Part shown: piece after piece, positions 47,101 through 60,600 of the stretch | Position numbering within the stretch: the stretch's first letter is position 1 | Layout: every line of letters starts with the position of its first letter | Assembly: GCA_946807835.1 (NCBI GenBank) | Contig: CAMPEX010000001.1 | Span: 7,641,001 to 7,705,000, forward strand | Reading direction: 5' to 3' | DNA: 64,000 nucleotides | Source of the DNA: Ailanthus altissimus | Lineage: Eukaryota; Streptophyta; Magnoliopsida; Sapindales; Simaroubaceae | Position numbers and translations under genes: made by a program | Notes under the pieces: generated by a model | Seen by the model: the letters and a program-made list of their open reading frames with translations, nothing else | What the model was told of the DNA's origin: nothing | The model's database searches: none

Positions 47101-48785
47101 TTGATATGAAATGTGAAAGACATATGTTTATGAATATGAGCATTGACATTGAGCATGGACATACATATGTTTATAAAAGTGAGCTTTCAAAATGAAATGT
47201 GTTTAACAAAGAAAGCTTTTGAAGTGGAAAATGTCCATGAGATACGTTTTATATTTTGACAATGCTTGAACTCACTATTTACTTAGTAGGCCCCTTATGT
47301 GATTTGTTTAGCCTTTATGTGTAGCATTTCCTTCAGGATTGGTATATGTTATGCGTTTCGTATGTAGGAAGGATCCTATTGGTACCTAAAGGAAGATTGA
47401 GTCATCACATTCGTGTGGTGGCATATTAGTGCATGTGAGAGGATTCACCGATGATCAGGGTGAGGGTTTGACTCTTATCTTCGGGCATCAACATTATATA
47501 TGTATAATTTAAACCTCACTTGTACTATTCCTCTCATACTGTATGTCACATACGAGTAACATTTGGCTCATTATGTGATATGTGATATGAAAGTCCTACT
47601 AAGTAGTAGTTGAGTGATGGTATTCCTAGTATATGTTTCGAAAGAATGTGTAAGCGCTTACCTGACGTGTGATTTGACAAGATTCTAATTTTAATTTATC
47701 ACAGCATATCATACACATGCATTGTGTATATATATGTATTTGTATTTTGATATATAAAAAAACTAGTATGCTTACTGAGTTTCATACTCATTATAGTTTA
47801 TGTTGATTTCAGGTAAATAAGACACATGTGTGTTTAGCGGATTTGGTAAGGCTTCTGCTGTCCCTTGGGTTCCTTAAGTTGCTAAGTTGTTAAGTGTTTC
47901 ATTTGTGGATACATAGTTAAGATATTTGATTTGTCCCTATAGAATAAATACTTATGTGTTATTTTATTAGGTGTGGTTGTATTTGGTTTATGTTTCACCA
48001 AGTATGGTCATGGGTTGATTTTGCATTAAACTTACTAGCAACTTGATAAAGATTCTTATATTGAATTCAAGTTTAAAAGTTTATGCAATATTAATTATGA
48101 GTGTACATTATTGAATAAGTGTAAATTATGTCATGTTTCAGATCTTTTGGGTTTGGGACGTGACAACAAATATTACTCAACTCGATAGGACTTTCCATTA
48201 ACAGGTTTATGGGATGTCTATTAAAGGTCTTGATTGAGTTTGTTAAGTATCTAGTCCTCACTGAATACCCGTATGTCTATAAGAGCTTTATATAAACTCA
48301 TGGTCTGTTAAGACTAATCATCTGAACCATCCTAATATAGATATACATCGATTTATATTATATAAAGTTTTCATCGACATACTCATATTAGTGAAAATAG
48401 ACTAGGAACATAACGTTTGAGAACATACTTGTACAATGACATTTTCTAACAATATTTATAACTTTTTACAACTATATCATTGCTAATATATCTCGGAGTC
48501 ATTGTCCCACTTTAGACAAGGCTCTAATTCTTTAGATTTAGTTGACTCTTATAACTTGCTAACTCTTAGCAATTATAACTTTCAGCGTAGCTAACTCTTA
48601 GCATTGGTCCAAACTCTTTTGAACAATATCTGAACTTATTTAGATCATACAGTGTCTGAACCATTACAAGTATCTTATCATATAAATATAATATTAACGA
48701 TTTTATTTGAAATATTTATTGTATAGATATAATATAATTAATATTCATACAATATTATAATGACACATAAGCACCATTTTTAATA
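44187..48785 (-). repeat. 3' LTR of a copia element (copy 3), interrupted by a nested solo LTR
   Basis: Read on the minus strand it starts TATTAAAAATGG at 48,785, just after the end of copia pol and a purine-rich GAGCAAGTAAGAG tract. It ends at 44,187 in CACACTTTCA, the same end as the solo LTR at 16,701. Net length without the 2.6-kb insertion is about 2.0 kb. Blocks such as GACATGTGGCAACAAATTAGG (shortened here) are shared with the copy at 54,596-55,969. Confidence 0.75.
45562..48165 (+). repeat. Nested 2.6-kb solo LTR, gypsy (Del/Tekay-like) type
   Basis: This 2,604-bp sequence starts TGTAATAACC and ends GGGTTTGGGACGTGACA, the terminal style of long chromovirus LTRs (TGTAACACCC...CGTGACA). 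It interrupts the copia LTR precisely: flanking bases GCAAA (45,557-45,561) and ACAAA (48,166-48,170) form a 5-bp duplication with one change. TATAAAAA at about 45,800 is a possible promoter element. It has no internal coding region, hence a solo LTR. The orientation given assumes TATA and terminal style on the plus strand. Confidence 0.75.
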
Positions 48786-51700
48786 ACTCTTACTTGCTCT
48801 AGTGTCATTCACGATGATATCTAATACCTATCATCTCTATGCGTTTCTCAAACATATTAAGAGTTAAGGCTTGAGTAGGTCAGGTATATTATCTATGGAA
48901 TGTATCCTAGATACTATTATATATCTAATAGCCAAGAACTTTTCAATTACGTGGTATTCAGAGTCGACATGATTAGAATTCTAGTGCACCTTATAGTTTC
49001 TTGACTTGAGCAATTGCCCCGTTATTTTTGCATTATAGTAGGATATAATCAACTGAGTTTGGAACTATTCTAAGCATCGCAACTAAATTTTATGTCCACG
49101 GAGCTTCTTTTGTAGGCTTTTCAAACTGCAATATATTTTGCCTCTAAGGTATAATTAGTTGTGGATATCTAAATTGCACTTTCAACTAATTACAATACCA
49201 ATGAAAAGAAATATAAAACTAGATTTAAAATTTCTATCATCCAGACCAAACTAAAAGTTTAAGTTTGTGTATCCTCTCATATATAAGTTACTTTCTACAG
49301 ATTTAGAAACTTATCATTTATAACTCTCAGGTATTTTAGATATGTCTCACAACCATTTGATGATCATTACCTGGATCAGACTGATATCAACTCTTAACAC
49401 TTACATCTATCTTGGTGTAGACCTCATACACAACATAGCGTACATTAAGCTACATCTAGTTGATGCACATGATATATTAGAAACTATAACCTTTCATCTT
49501 CTTGGCAATGACACTTCCTCCTAAAAAGATGAATACCATATGTGAAAGGTACATTAACTGTCTTACAGTTACTGAAGTTGACATTTCAAGAACATAATTT
49601 ATATATGAGGATTGAGATAGTCCTATCATCTTCCTAATTTTATATCTATAACGCTTTATATTTAGTATATAGGAATTTTATTCTAAATCTTTCACGAAGA
49701 AGTTCTTACTCAGATAACTCTTAACTGACTGACTTGGAACATACCAATGTTGTTTCCAACATTAAGTATGTCTTATATATAAAGAATTAAAAAGACAATT
49801 ATGCTCCCACTGTCTTTTCTAAATACACATACTTTCTTTTCATCTTAATAAAACCAGACTCTCTGATTTTCTTATCAAAATAAAGATATCAGCTTTAAGA
49901 AAATTGCTTAAAGTCATACTTGGACTTCTTTAATTTGCACATTAGATTAGAAATCCTAAATGTAAAACCTTTAAAATGTTCCATGCATATGTCTTAGTCG
50001 AGATATATATTTAGGAACGCCGTCTTTACATCCATCTGCCAGACCTTAAAATCTTAATATATTGTAATAACCAACAAAATTCAAATTAACTTAAGCATGG
50101 TTATTGGTGAAAGAGGTTTCCTCATAACAGCTCTTAGATCTCTAAGTATAACCTTTTATTAGCAATCGAGCTTTTAAGGTCTCTACCTCTATATTAGGTT
50201 TACACTTTCATTACATAAACTCATTTATAACAGACAGAAATAATTCCTATAGAAAGTATAACCAAGATCTAAACTTGATTGTCATTCATAAAGTCAATTT
50301 TGAATTTCATGGCATCTTATCATTTTCTCGAATCAATGTCCAACATCAGTTCTATGTAAGTTAAAGGATCTTTTCTTCAACTAAGAAAATACCAAGTGCA
50401 CCTTCATGTATTAAGCATACCTAATAGGTGACCTTCAAAAGCCTTTATGATCTACGGGGAGAGCGTGTTAAAGGTTTCTCACTTGATTGAGCCTAAAGTT
50501 CTATCGTCGCTTCATATAATACTTGATTGACTTTACCAAGTTCAATCTTTCTACAATCACAACAATCCATGAAAAACTATTTTTTCAAAAAAAAGGTGGC
50601 ATTACGAGCAACGAACACATTTTGTTCATCGGGATCATAGAATAGGTATCCCATAGAATGCTTGGGACAACTAATGAATTGATACTTGTACCCTTTAGGT
50701 GCTTGTTTATCATGTTGTGTAACATTTATATAAGCAAGACAAACCCCAAATCTTAAAATATCTAAGACTCGAATTCCTTCCAATTTATATCTCATACAAA
50801 ATAAGATGCAACTCTATTCAATATATGAGTTATAGTTTTCTAGAGTATATCCTTAAAGATATTCTAAAAGATCAGCGAAGCTCAACATTAATTGAACCAT
50901 ATTTAATAAAGTTTAATTTTTCCTCTCCAAAAACCTTTGCGTTAAGAAGTACCTGAAGAACTATATTGAGTGAGAATCTCATTCTCCTTTAAATAATCTG
51001 TGAATTTACTACTCATGTATAAATCGCCTAGATTTAATCAAAGGCATTGAATATATATAAGGGTTTGTTTCTCTACTTCTAATCAAAACTTTTTGAATAC
51101 TTCAAAAGTTTCCGACTAGTGTTTTCCAAAAGCACATGTCTGTATCGTGACAAATCATGATAGAGACAATAAAATATCAAAATCTAACCAGTGGTAGTAT
51201 GATTTATTGGACTATATACATTATTGTGTACTAATTCCAATAAATTAATAGGTCGATATCTAATACTTACATAAATATTTTGTCATTTTCCCTCAAAATT
51301 CAAGATTCATAAACTGACCAAGGTTTTATAGTCAGATCAAGTATTTGCTTATCCTTAATCAGATGGGATAGTCGTCCTACATCTATATAACCTAATCTCA
51401 TGTCTTATAATTCATTATTATTCAAAGTTTCAAAAATATTATTTGTCTGTTCGCCTAGACATTTCAAGTTGTATTTAAGATATGATGGCTATTCATTAAC
51501 TGGCACTCAGTTGGAAAAATATTATATCTATCATATATACATGAAGAACTATTCCTAATATATTCATAATAACCCTTTCTGACTATTATAGAGAGATATG
51601 ATTTGCCTGATAATATTTGGCACAAAAGAGATATTATACAACATTATGCTTCTATTAGAATGGAGAAGTGACTTAAAAGTTCTAATAGCTACCACGTCTA

Positions 51701-51832
51701 GGAAATTTTCATTTTCTACACGAAGCTGTACTTCTCCTTTCATAGTCTCCTACCATTCCTCAAATCATGCAATAACTTGCTGATATAAGAATGACAGGTA
51801 GTACCTCATACCCTTGTTCTCTTAGCTCAAAT
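48786..51832 (-). pseudogene. Ty1/copia pol remnant (protease end to RNase H)
   Basis: On the minus strand, in order: a pre-integrase block, RLGYIDVGRLSHLIKDKQIL and LTIKPW (about 51,390-51,310); a decayed integrase core; the post-integrase segment KGYKYQFISCPKHSMGYLFY and DPDEQNVFVARNATF (50,795-50,577), which is diagnostic for copia; an RT region too decayed to show the YVDD box; SLMYAMLCMR (about 49,450) in the RT-RNase H region; and an RNase H end resembling NIADxLTKxL near 48,870. Gag and PBS are absent between this and the LTR at 51,833. It is inactive. Confidence 0.8.
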
Positions 51833-53973
51833 TGTTGTCACCGGATCTAATACATGTGAGTGTATGTATGTGCAATTGTGTCTATTGTCTAAAATACGTA
51901 TCTTATACATATTCATCATGGCGAAAGCGTGTAAATTACAATAAACACAATAAATAAAATATATTAATCACATTAATATGTTAGTAGTATAGAGAACTCA
52001 CCTCAACGTGTAACGTTATACACATATTTTCTCAGAGTCCACATGGAGACCAACTCACAGGCAGTTCTAGTCACCAATACGGTGGGCTTGTTGAGCTAGA
52101 ACAACAATCCTATATGCAGCACTGGGTTTAACTCTTAAACTCCAAAATGGTCAGTGTGTGTTTTTCATCCTTTTATCTAAAAGGATAAGAAATAGAGAAT
52201 TTGAAACAATCCACCACTGCTTCAAATGAAAGAATAGAGAAAAATAAAAAAATGAAATAATTTCATTTTTCCCTTTTCTTTTTTTCTTCTTCTTTCGATT
52301 TTCTTCTTCTCTTCTGTCTTTTCTCCATTTCTTCTTTCTCTTTCTCGGGCAATTCCCCCAAACACACCAAAAATCACTATTTTTCTCTCTTTCTTTCTCT
52401 ATATATATAATATAATATAATAATAAAAATGGGTGCCAACTATGGCACCCAATATAAAATATTAATATATATAAATCATATAATAATATATAATATAATA
52501 AAATAAAATATTATATAATAAAATAATAGAGATATTTTAATTTTTTAACCATTAAATAATTAAAGTGTAAAATAACCATTTTGCCCCTCATAAATAGTTA
52601 CTAAGTTTACCCCCTAGTGGATCCCACCAAATCTCACACTTAGGTAAACTCAACCGATGGTCCACAATACATTACGTGTCATTATACAATTAGTAAATAA
52701 AAATTATTGACTAATTATTGTATTTAATACTTAAATATAGACACGCACACATTTATGTGATATTGCTGAAAATTGCTAGATTAAATACTTTAATTTAGCA
52801 CGCTACCCCAGTGCACAACGAGTACACTCTATATCACGGGACTCCTTAGGTCCTATGCCCGATTTGTCAAATGGAACTATTCCATGAGTCTATGAGCAAT
52901 GCCCCACGCATATGTCATGGATATACAAATCAGCGCATTGAACCATGCAAGTTGAGGTTACAACGCACACGTATAGTCATTCCGTCATGATATCTTGAAT
53001 GTGTGGGGATATAGATTATCACCATCAAATCTCCTAGTGCATATCCATGTCTTATCTCCAGACTTGTATCTCATTGAACAATATGTGCAAACTCATTTGC
53101 CATATTGTTCTACCCTAGCGGAATTCTTTCCCGAGATGATTGCTTGTGGCCACAAGACTTTCTGAGATACAGTCTCGAAGCATCTGGATATCTAACTCCA
53201 TATGGGAGTTGACGGATCCCAAATCTGTACACACTAGACTCCATAAGCATCGGACTATATTCAGAGGTCACACTATGAAAGGTCTGTGACATGCGTGGAA
53301 CCAAAGTATGGTAGATCACTTACAAGCCCATCGTGGCACTCAGGTCAAAGGACCACATATACTACTCAACTCAGGAGGACCCTCCGTTGATGGCTTATAT
53401 AGTGTGTCTATCGGAGGCTCTCGTGAGTCTGTCCCATATCCAGTCCTAACTGGATACTCATATGTCAATACGAACTCCAAGCTCACAATCGGCTAGGAAT
53501 GACCATCTATACCCTATAGGTATGACGTATGTTGATCTATATATAAAAGTATCCACCGACAGACCTGCATCGATAGAAATAGATCAAAGATAATTATTCG
53601 AGAACATACTTGCGCAACTGACATTTTCTGGCACCCAATTGCAACTCTTACAACTATGCAATTACTAGTATATTCCTAGGTCTATGTCCCATTATAGACA
53701 AGGCTCTAACTCTTGGATCCGCTGAGTATTATAATCAGCTAACATTTAACTGTGCTAACATTTAGCATTTATATATCTCAGCGTGGCTAACTATAAGCCC
53801 TTATCTAAACTTCTTTAGATTTGATTTGAACTCCTTCAAATCGTACAATATCTATAACGTTACATGCATAGTACCATATAAATATGTATTAGTGATTTAA
53901 TGAGAATGTACACTTGTACAAATACACAAGTATATATACATTCAAAGATGACATATAAGCACCGACCCTAATA
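51833..53973 (-). repeat. LTR of the long copia-type family (copy 4)
   Basis: 2,141 bp. On the minus strand it starts TATTAGGGTCGG, preceded by the purine-rich GCAAGTTGGAGAT that follows copia pol, and ends GTGACAACA. It is the closest relative of the solo LTR at 6,190-8,373, including the GGTGCC..TTGGCACC block and the CCACTAGGGGGTAAACTTAG region. It sits between two pol remnants in the same orientation, so it can be read as the 3' LTR of one element or a 5' LTR for the next. Confidence 0.8.
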
Positions 53974-54595
53974 ATCTCCAACTTGCTATAGTGTTATTCC
54001 TGATGGCATCTCATGCACATTGACTCTACATGTTTCATAAACACTTTTAAGAGTTATGGCCTTTAGATATTGGGTCCGCTAAATTATTTATGGAACACTT
54101 CTACAACTAATCACATCTCCCTAAGCCAAGATCTCTCTAGTCATATGAGACTCCTCTCAACATAATTAGAGTATTGGTGTCCTCTTGGCACCTCGGCTTG
54201 TACAATGGCCTAGTTTTATCGTAAAATTATGGGATATGATCCATCTATCTTGGAATTCTTCCAAGGCCAACGATAAACCAACGAATTCTCACTGTCGTTT
54301 CTGCTCCGCCAACCTGAATTAGCAGTGAATCCCAGTTTGGTGCAATTCTAACTCACTTAGTACTATTAAGAATAAGCACATTCTAAGATGTAGACTCTCT
54401 ATCATCTAGGTCAAGTTAGAGATCTGACTCTATGCATCTTCTCATTTGTAAGTTACTTTCTCAATTTTTGAAAAACTTATCCTTTGTACCCTTGAGGTAC
54501 CTTAGGATATGTTTGACTACCAACTATGGTAGTCACTTGAATCAGACTAGACTCGGCTTGTAACTCTTATAACCAAACTGATCTCAGGTATCAAA
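53974..54595 (-). pseudogene. Copia RNase H/3' end of pol
   Basis: Minus-strand sequence contains NNLADPISKG at about 54,094-54,065, the NIADPLTKAL box at the end of copia RNase H, followed by frame-shifted KxFxKHVESMCM-like sequence and the purine tract bordering the LTR at 53,973. Upstream, TGTACAAGCCGAGGTGCCAA matches the AxAQAxEPR region before it. The rest of the element is missing; at about 54,596 it meets another LTR. Confidence 0.65.
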
Positions 54596-55969
54596 CACAT
54601 TAATAGTATGACATGTGGCAACAAATTAGGGGATGAAATGGCAAGTCTCATTTGCTACTTTTCAACATTCTATGCCTAAAATTTAAGCTCTGTTAACTTT
54701 TTTAGAGACCCTAAAATAATTCATTCTTTTTGAGAACTTCTCATATCGAACCATTCGATTCGGTACATCACCGTGCTACCCCAGTGTACAAAGAGTACAC
54801 TTCATATAATGAAACTCCTTAGATTCATACCCGTTTGTCTTACAAAACTCTTTCGTAAGTCTATAAATGATGCCCCCCTCCCCCTACATACACACATTGT
54901 AGAAATAACAAAATGGTGCATTGAATCATACAAGTTGAGGTTAATATATATTTGTATAATCTCTCTATCATTTATATTTTGAAAGAGCAGAGACATAAAT
55001 TATCACCGTCAACTCTCCACATGCTCAACCTTAATACTTATCTCCAGATTAGTATTTTCATAAACAATATTTACAAACACTTTTGTAATATTATTTATCT
55101 TACAGGAAATATTTTCTCGAGTTTATTACTTATTGCAATAAGATTTTCTGGAATATAATCTTAGGGCATCAGGATATACAACTCACTCATACAAGCTGAT
55201 GGATCTCATATCTACTCATAGCGGATCCCATGAGTATCAGACTATACCCAGTGACATCCAATAGTCGGACTATAAAAGGTCTCTGACATATGTGGAACCT
55301 AAGTATGGTAAATCACTCACAAGTCCACTCTGGTGCTCAGGTTAAGGGATTACGAATACTGCTTAACTCAATAGAACCCTTCAATAACGACTTTATAGGA
55401 TGTCTATTAGAGGTTTTGATTGAGTTTGTTTAGTACGCAGTCCTTACTGAATACCCTCATATCTATACAGCTTCGACTAAACTCATGGTCTGCAAAGACT
55501 AACCATTTGGACCTCCAAATTTAGATATACATCAATCTATATTTAAATAAGATTTTTATTGATAAATATGCATTAGTAAAAATATATCAAGAACATAATG
55601 TTCAAGAATATACTTGTAGAATAACATTTTCTAATAATATTTACAACCTTTTGCAACTATGTCATTACTAATATATCCCCGGGTCATTGTCTCACTTCAG
55701 ATAAAACCCTAACTCTTTAGATTTTATTGACTTTTATAACCTACCACTCTTAGCAGTGCTAATTTTTAGTAATTATAACTCCCAACTCTTGTTCAAGCTC
55801 TTTTAAATAAGATCTGAACTCTTTCAAATCATATAGTATCTGAAACGTTACAAGCATCTTACTATGTAAATGTAATATTAACGATTCTATTCAAATTTTT
55901 TATTGTATAAATATTAAGCAATTAATATTCATACAATATTGAAATGGCATGTAAGCGCTATTTCTAATA
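54596..55969 (-). repeat. Truncated LTR of the long copia-type family (copy 5)
   Basis: 1,374 bp, starting (minus strand) TATTAGAAATAGCGC and ending abruptly after a TGCCACATGTCATAC block, about 0.6 kb short of a full LTR. It is visibly closer to the copy at 44,187-48,785 than to its neighbour at 51,833-53,973, sharing ACATGTGGCAACAAATTAGG, GAGACTCCTTAGATTCA-type and ATATAATCTTAGAGCATCAGG-type blocks. Confidence 0.7.
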
Positions 55970-56685
55970 TTTTTAACTCATTCATATATGAGAATGAGGA
56001 TTACTATCCCCAACTTGACTTGCCCATTGTTAACCTTAAGCCTCGTAGAATATATCACATGAGCCAAGAAAGATCCAATCTTAAAGCACCATATCTTTTT
56101 GCTTTATCCACAAAAATGGTTACTTTTTGAAATCTAATTTTGAGAATTAATTTTATCTTTAAATACGGTTCTAATTTTATCATTATACAAATAAAAAAAA
56201 TTCAAATTTATCCGATTACAAATTAATTAATTTTAATTCTACTAAAAAAATAAAATTATTAAAATTTAACTTTAATTAAACTTTGTTTTCAATTGATCTC
56301 TTTTCTTCTCCAATAATAATAATTTTGTATACATAATAATAATTTATAATAATATATCCTAAATTATTATTTTGTATATAAAATTACTACTACTACTATT
56401 ATTATTATTACTCTCATCATGATTATATATATTTATATATACATATATATATAAATATCTATTTCAGTCATATCAATTTATACAACATTACAATAGTATA
56501 ATTTATTAAATGCATATAAAAGTTTTCAATATCACAACACTTTTAAAAATATAATTTATTAAATCCTTAATATTTTCTCTTCGTAGTTGATTATTTCTCT
56601 AGCACAATTAACGATGATTATTTTAAAAACTATGATAATTTCAAATTAACCTTTAATTAATTTGATATTATATTTATTGGGCTCA
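55970..56685. other. AT-rich DNA with microsatellites
   Basis: A 63-codon open stretch (55,939-56,130) is unsupported. (ACT)n(ATT)n lies at 56,384-56,411. No other feature was seen. Confidence 0.4.
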
Positions 56686-56689
56686 TATT

Positions 56690-57640
56690 TGGTCAAGGCC
56701 CAACTATTGGTTCAACCTAATTAAAGAAGCTTGGTTAATTAAAAATATTAGAGACATGTCAGCCAAAAAAGCCTATGTAGGAATTAACAAGCCTAAAAAG
56801 TTGTTAGGTTTAGGAAATAGGTACACGAGTTCTAAAAATCACCAAAATACCCTTCTAAACAAGATAGACTCTAATATAAGAACTTGAGTCAGGTTTGAAT
56901 ATTTCTTCTCTTATTTGATTAATCTTGATGTGTATTGATTATCTAAGCAAGACGGAGTCATATTTTGATTATAATTACTTTACATGATATAATTGCTATG
57001 GATTTGGTCTTAGAACCGGGCTGAATTCCATCAGAGGAACCTATTAAAACACATGAAGAGTATCACTGTAAAACTCCTCTTCATGAGAGATAAAGATCAA
57101 TCCAAAGTTGATTGCATCTCTTCAATCCTAAAACAGATTGAAGATCATCTCAATATAGCTTATTGTATTATGATTAGACACTGGACCTTTATATTATAAA
57201 AAAAGCACTCATAATTCGATTATACTCATTCACATACACATTCACAGAGAGATACACATAGAGATTGAGATACAGATTCAGATGCAGATTGAGAAATAGA
57301 CTGAGATACACTTAGATTGAGAAAAGTTTTGCATTAGTAAAGAACCCTAAAGCACTATTGGGATCTTCGTTTGATCTCCGAAAACTCTCCAAACATAACC
57401 CTCTTGTTTGAATAACACTCCCACATATAGCACGATTACTTTTGCTAATTATTGACTTGAGCATTGAAGTATTTTCTTTTGCAGGACGATGACCTTATTC
57501 CAAGGAAAGGTTCCAAGAATCATTTGAAGGAGAACAAAGGGACAAATACAAGATTCCAGTGAAAATTTAAGCATGCAGAAGTAATTTTTGGAGGTTCCCA
57601 AAAGCCAAAACTTCAATACCAAACAAAAGATTATACTATA
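56690..57640 (+). repeat. Possible gypsy-type LTR remnant
   Basis: The block TTATTGACTTGAGCATTG..AGTATTTTCTTTTGCAGG (57,449-57,484) resembles the end of LTRs in several plant gypsy elements. Upstream are a TATATTATAAAAA promoter-like stretch (57,190) and a run of GAGATACA/CAGATTGAGA repeats (57,243-57,330). Element ends and pol are not visible, so this is tentative. Confidence 0.3.
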
Positions 57641-60600
57641 TATCATCTAATTAAATCTTACCTTAAAATTAAAGTCTAATCCTAATTTAAACCTACTTGC
57701 CAAGTGTACCAAATGATTATAAGGTTCGGACAAATATTGAACCCAGCAAGAGCAAGTCAAGTAACCTATAGAATTAAGTTTCCTCACATTTTGTTATGAA
57801 AATAAAATCTACCCTCTCCTTTGTGTTATGAGATTTGAGACTTAAATAAAATTCCACTTTCATGAATATATATTTTATATGAATATATATTTTATATGAA
57901 TAATATTACAATTGTAAGTTATATCCTAAGTAATAATATGGTAAGTAATTATTGTATAGTAAAATGATATAATTTTTAATTATTATCTATCATATTTAAT
58001 AATTACTTGACACATCATTACTTAAGATACAAACTTAAAATATGTAGTATTATTCATTTTATATAAAAGAAAATTGAGTGGCAATACCGACACCCTTTAT
58101 TACTCTCATAAAATAAAATTCTTTCTTTTACAACATAAATCATTTAAAAATAAATTTCATGAATAACCCTTCATTCTTCCTTATTAACAAAACCCAAAAA
58201 TAAAAAAAAATTACAAAAGAAATTGACAAAAAAAAAAAGGAGAAGCCATCACGTACTCTCTCATAGCCGAAGAATCTAAGTCCAGTCAGCAGTCTTTAAC
58301 TTAACAAATTCACTATTACATAATGCTCTATTTTTATTTTCACATGAAAAATTAATAGTTTAATTTTTGTATTTTTATTTAATTATTCACTTAATTTTTA
58401 ATAATTTTAAAATTATTAATTACATCCTTTAAAAACATTTTTGTTACCATTTTTTTTATCTTTGAAATATATTTTTTGCTAATATTTTTATCTTTAAAAT
58501 ATTATTATTGTTTCTGAAGGACACAATTAATAATTTTTAAAATATTAAGGACTTAATGAATAATTTGTTAGATTATATCTTAATTATGGCCTAATAATAA
58601 AATAAATAAAGAATACTAAAAATTAATAGTGAAAGCAAATTTCACATGTTTATTTGGTTACTTGATGGATGTACTAAATTAATATTTATTTGATATATAA
58701 ATTGGTCATCTCTCTACCCATTAAAATATTTGAAAAGTTCCAAAATCATATTATTTTATATTGAATGAGATATAATGAGATAATAAATTGAAATATTAAG
58801 AAGGTACAAGAAGTTTAAGAGATACTGCTTTTAATACTTGTAGAAAGCTTAGGAGGTACTTCCATTATTGTTTCTAAAAATCTCAAAGGGCACTTCCATT
58901 ATTGTTTCTAAAAATCTCAAAGGGCACTTCCATTAATACTTTTGGAAGGTTTAAGAGGTATTTTTATTAATGAGTACTTATTTTCTTTGTAGTCTATATA
59001 AGGATGACTCTTATAAAGAATTGATAACTGAATCCATCTTTAAAGTTTATTCTTAAATTATAGATCATTTTATATAAAGTAATTTATATTAAAAGTATCA
59101 TGAATTAGTAAGTGGATAAAATGTGAGGGAAGAGAAATCAATTTATAAGAATAGTTAATTCTTCCACACATTTGTTTTTAAAATAACTTTGTGAGAATTA
59201 TATTATTTTAAGATTCTAATTTATAATTTATATGCATCATTGCATATATTTAGGTTTAAAGTTTTACATAATTCAACAAAAACGTAAAAATTAAAATGAC
59301 AATTTTTTCTTTTTACAATTTATAATTTTTCTCCCATTGACAGAATTAATGATGGCTAAATTCATATTTAAATTTGCAACTCAATGTGTAATACTAATAT
59401 GGAGGAGAATCTCTAACAAATTTCTATTAAAAGCATGGGTAAAATATTTATAAGAAAAGAATTAGAATGATTTAAAAGTAAATTTAACATTTTTACACAC
59501 AATTATAATACATATTTGTAAAAAGTTAATATAGTGTAACTTTTTTATATAGTTAAAAAAGGTAAATACAAATAAATAAAATGCTTTTATGAGATTTTTT
59601 TTAATACTTGTTAATGGCTGCATTTATAAAAATAATCTAATGAACAATTAAAACCATGCAAGTAAACCGTGATACCTAACATCAGATTCATTAAAGTTAT
59701 TAACTAAAATTAGTAACAATATTAGGGCAAATAATGCCCTTATATGACTCATGAGGGTTACAAATTTTTTATTTCCTTTTTGTTTTGGTTTCTTAAAGAA
59801 TAATAAATCATTATCAAATGAAAAATTAAAAATTAAAATAGAAATGAAACTTCTGTTGGAACATTATTCAGCCAAATCATATCTACACTTTTCCTTAATA
59901 TATATTTAATGTTTTAAAGCTCTAAGAATATAAGAAATAGAAACATTATTGTTACTTAGGAGATGAGATTCTTGATTTAAGTAATATTTCATTTACTTTT
60001 GCACCTATTAAGAATTACATTAATAACGTATTTGTGTTAATAGTTCAATCATAAAAATTTGACAATACATCTACCTCCATTGTAATGAAGGTCCCATGTT
60101 CAAATCTTTCCTCCTTATATCCAAAATGAAAAAAAAAATTTACATTAAGAACATATGAAGAACATGAATACAATTTTGAGAGAGATGAGGCTTGAATCTT
60201 ATACGAGCTTTAGGGTTATAAAAATTTAAAAACTTTAGACAATATTTTTTAAAAGAAGGAATATATAAGTGGGAAAATAATAATTTATTCCTTAAATTTT
60301 TTCATATATATATTTTAATTTTAAAAATTACTTATTATAAAATAATTGATCATTTTCTAATATTATGTTTCTCCTTAAAATCTCTATAAAAAAATGTAAT
60401 TAATAGTTTTAAAAAGTTAAAGTAGAAAATAACATATATATATATATATATTAATTTAAGGGGGCAATGATAGTTTCCATATATAAGATGTCAATGAAAA
60501 AAAAGGAGTATTTAACTGAAATCTAAAACAAGTTTTTGAAATTATAGAAAGAATAACATTATATTTACAAATTTTCAATACAAATTGATGTAATATACAA

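Noticed and set aside
55939..56130. 63-codon open frame overlapping the LTR start
   Set aside because: It begins in the LTR, has no recognised domain and no exon signals; at best an unidentified transposon or gene scrap.
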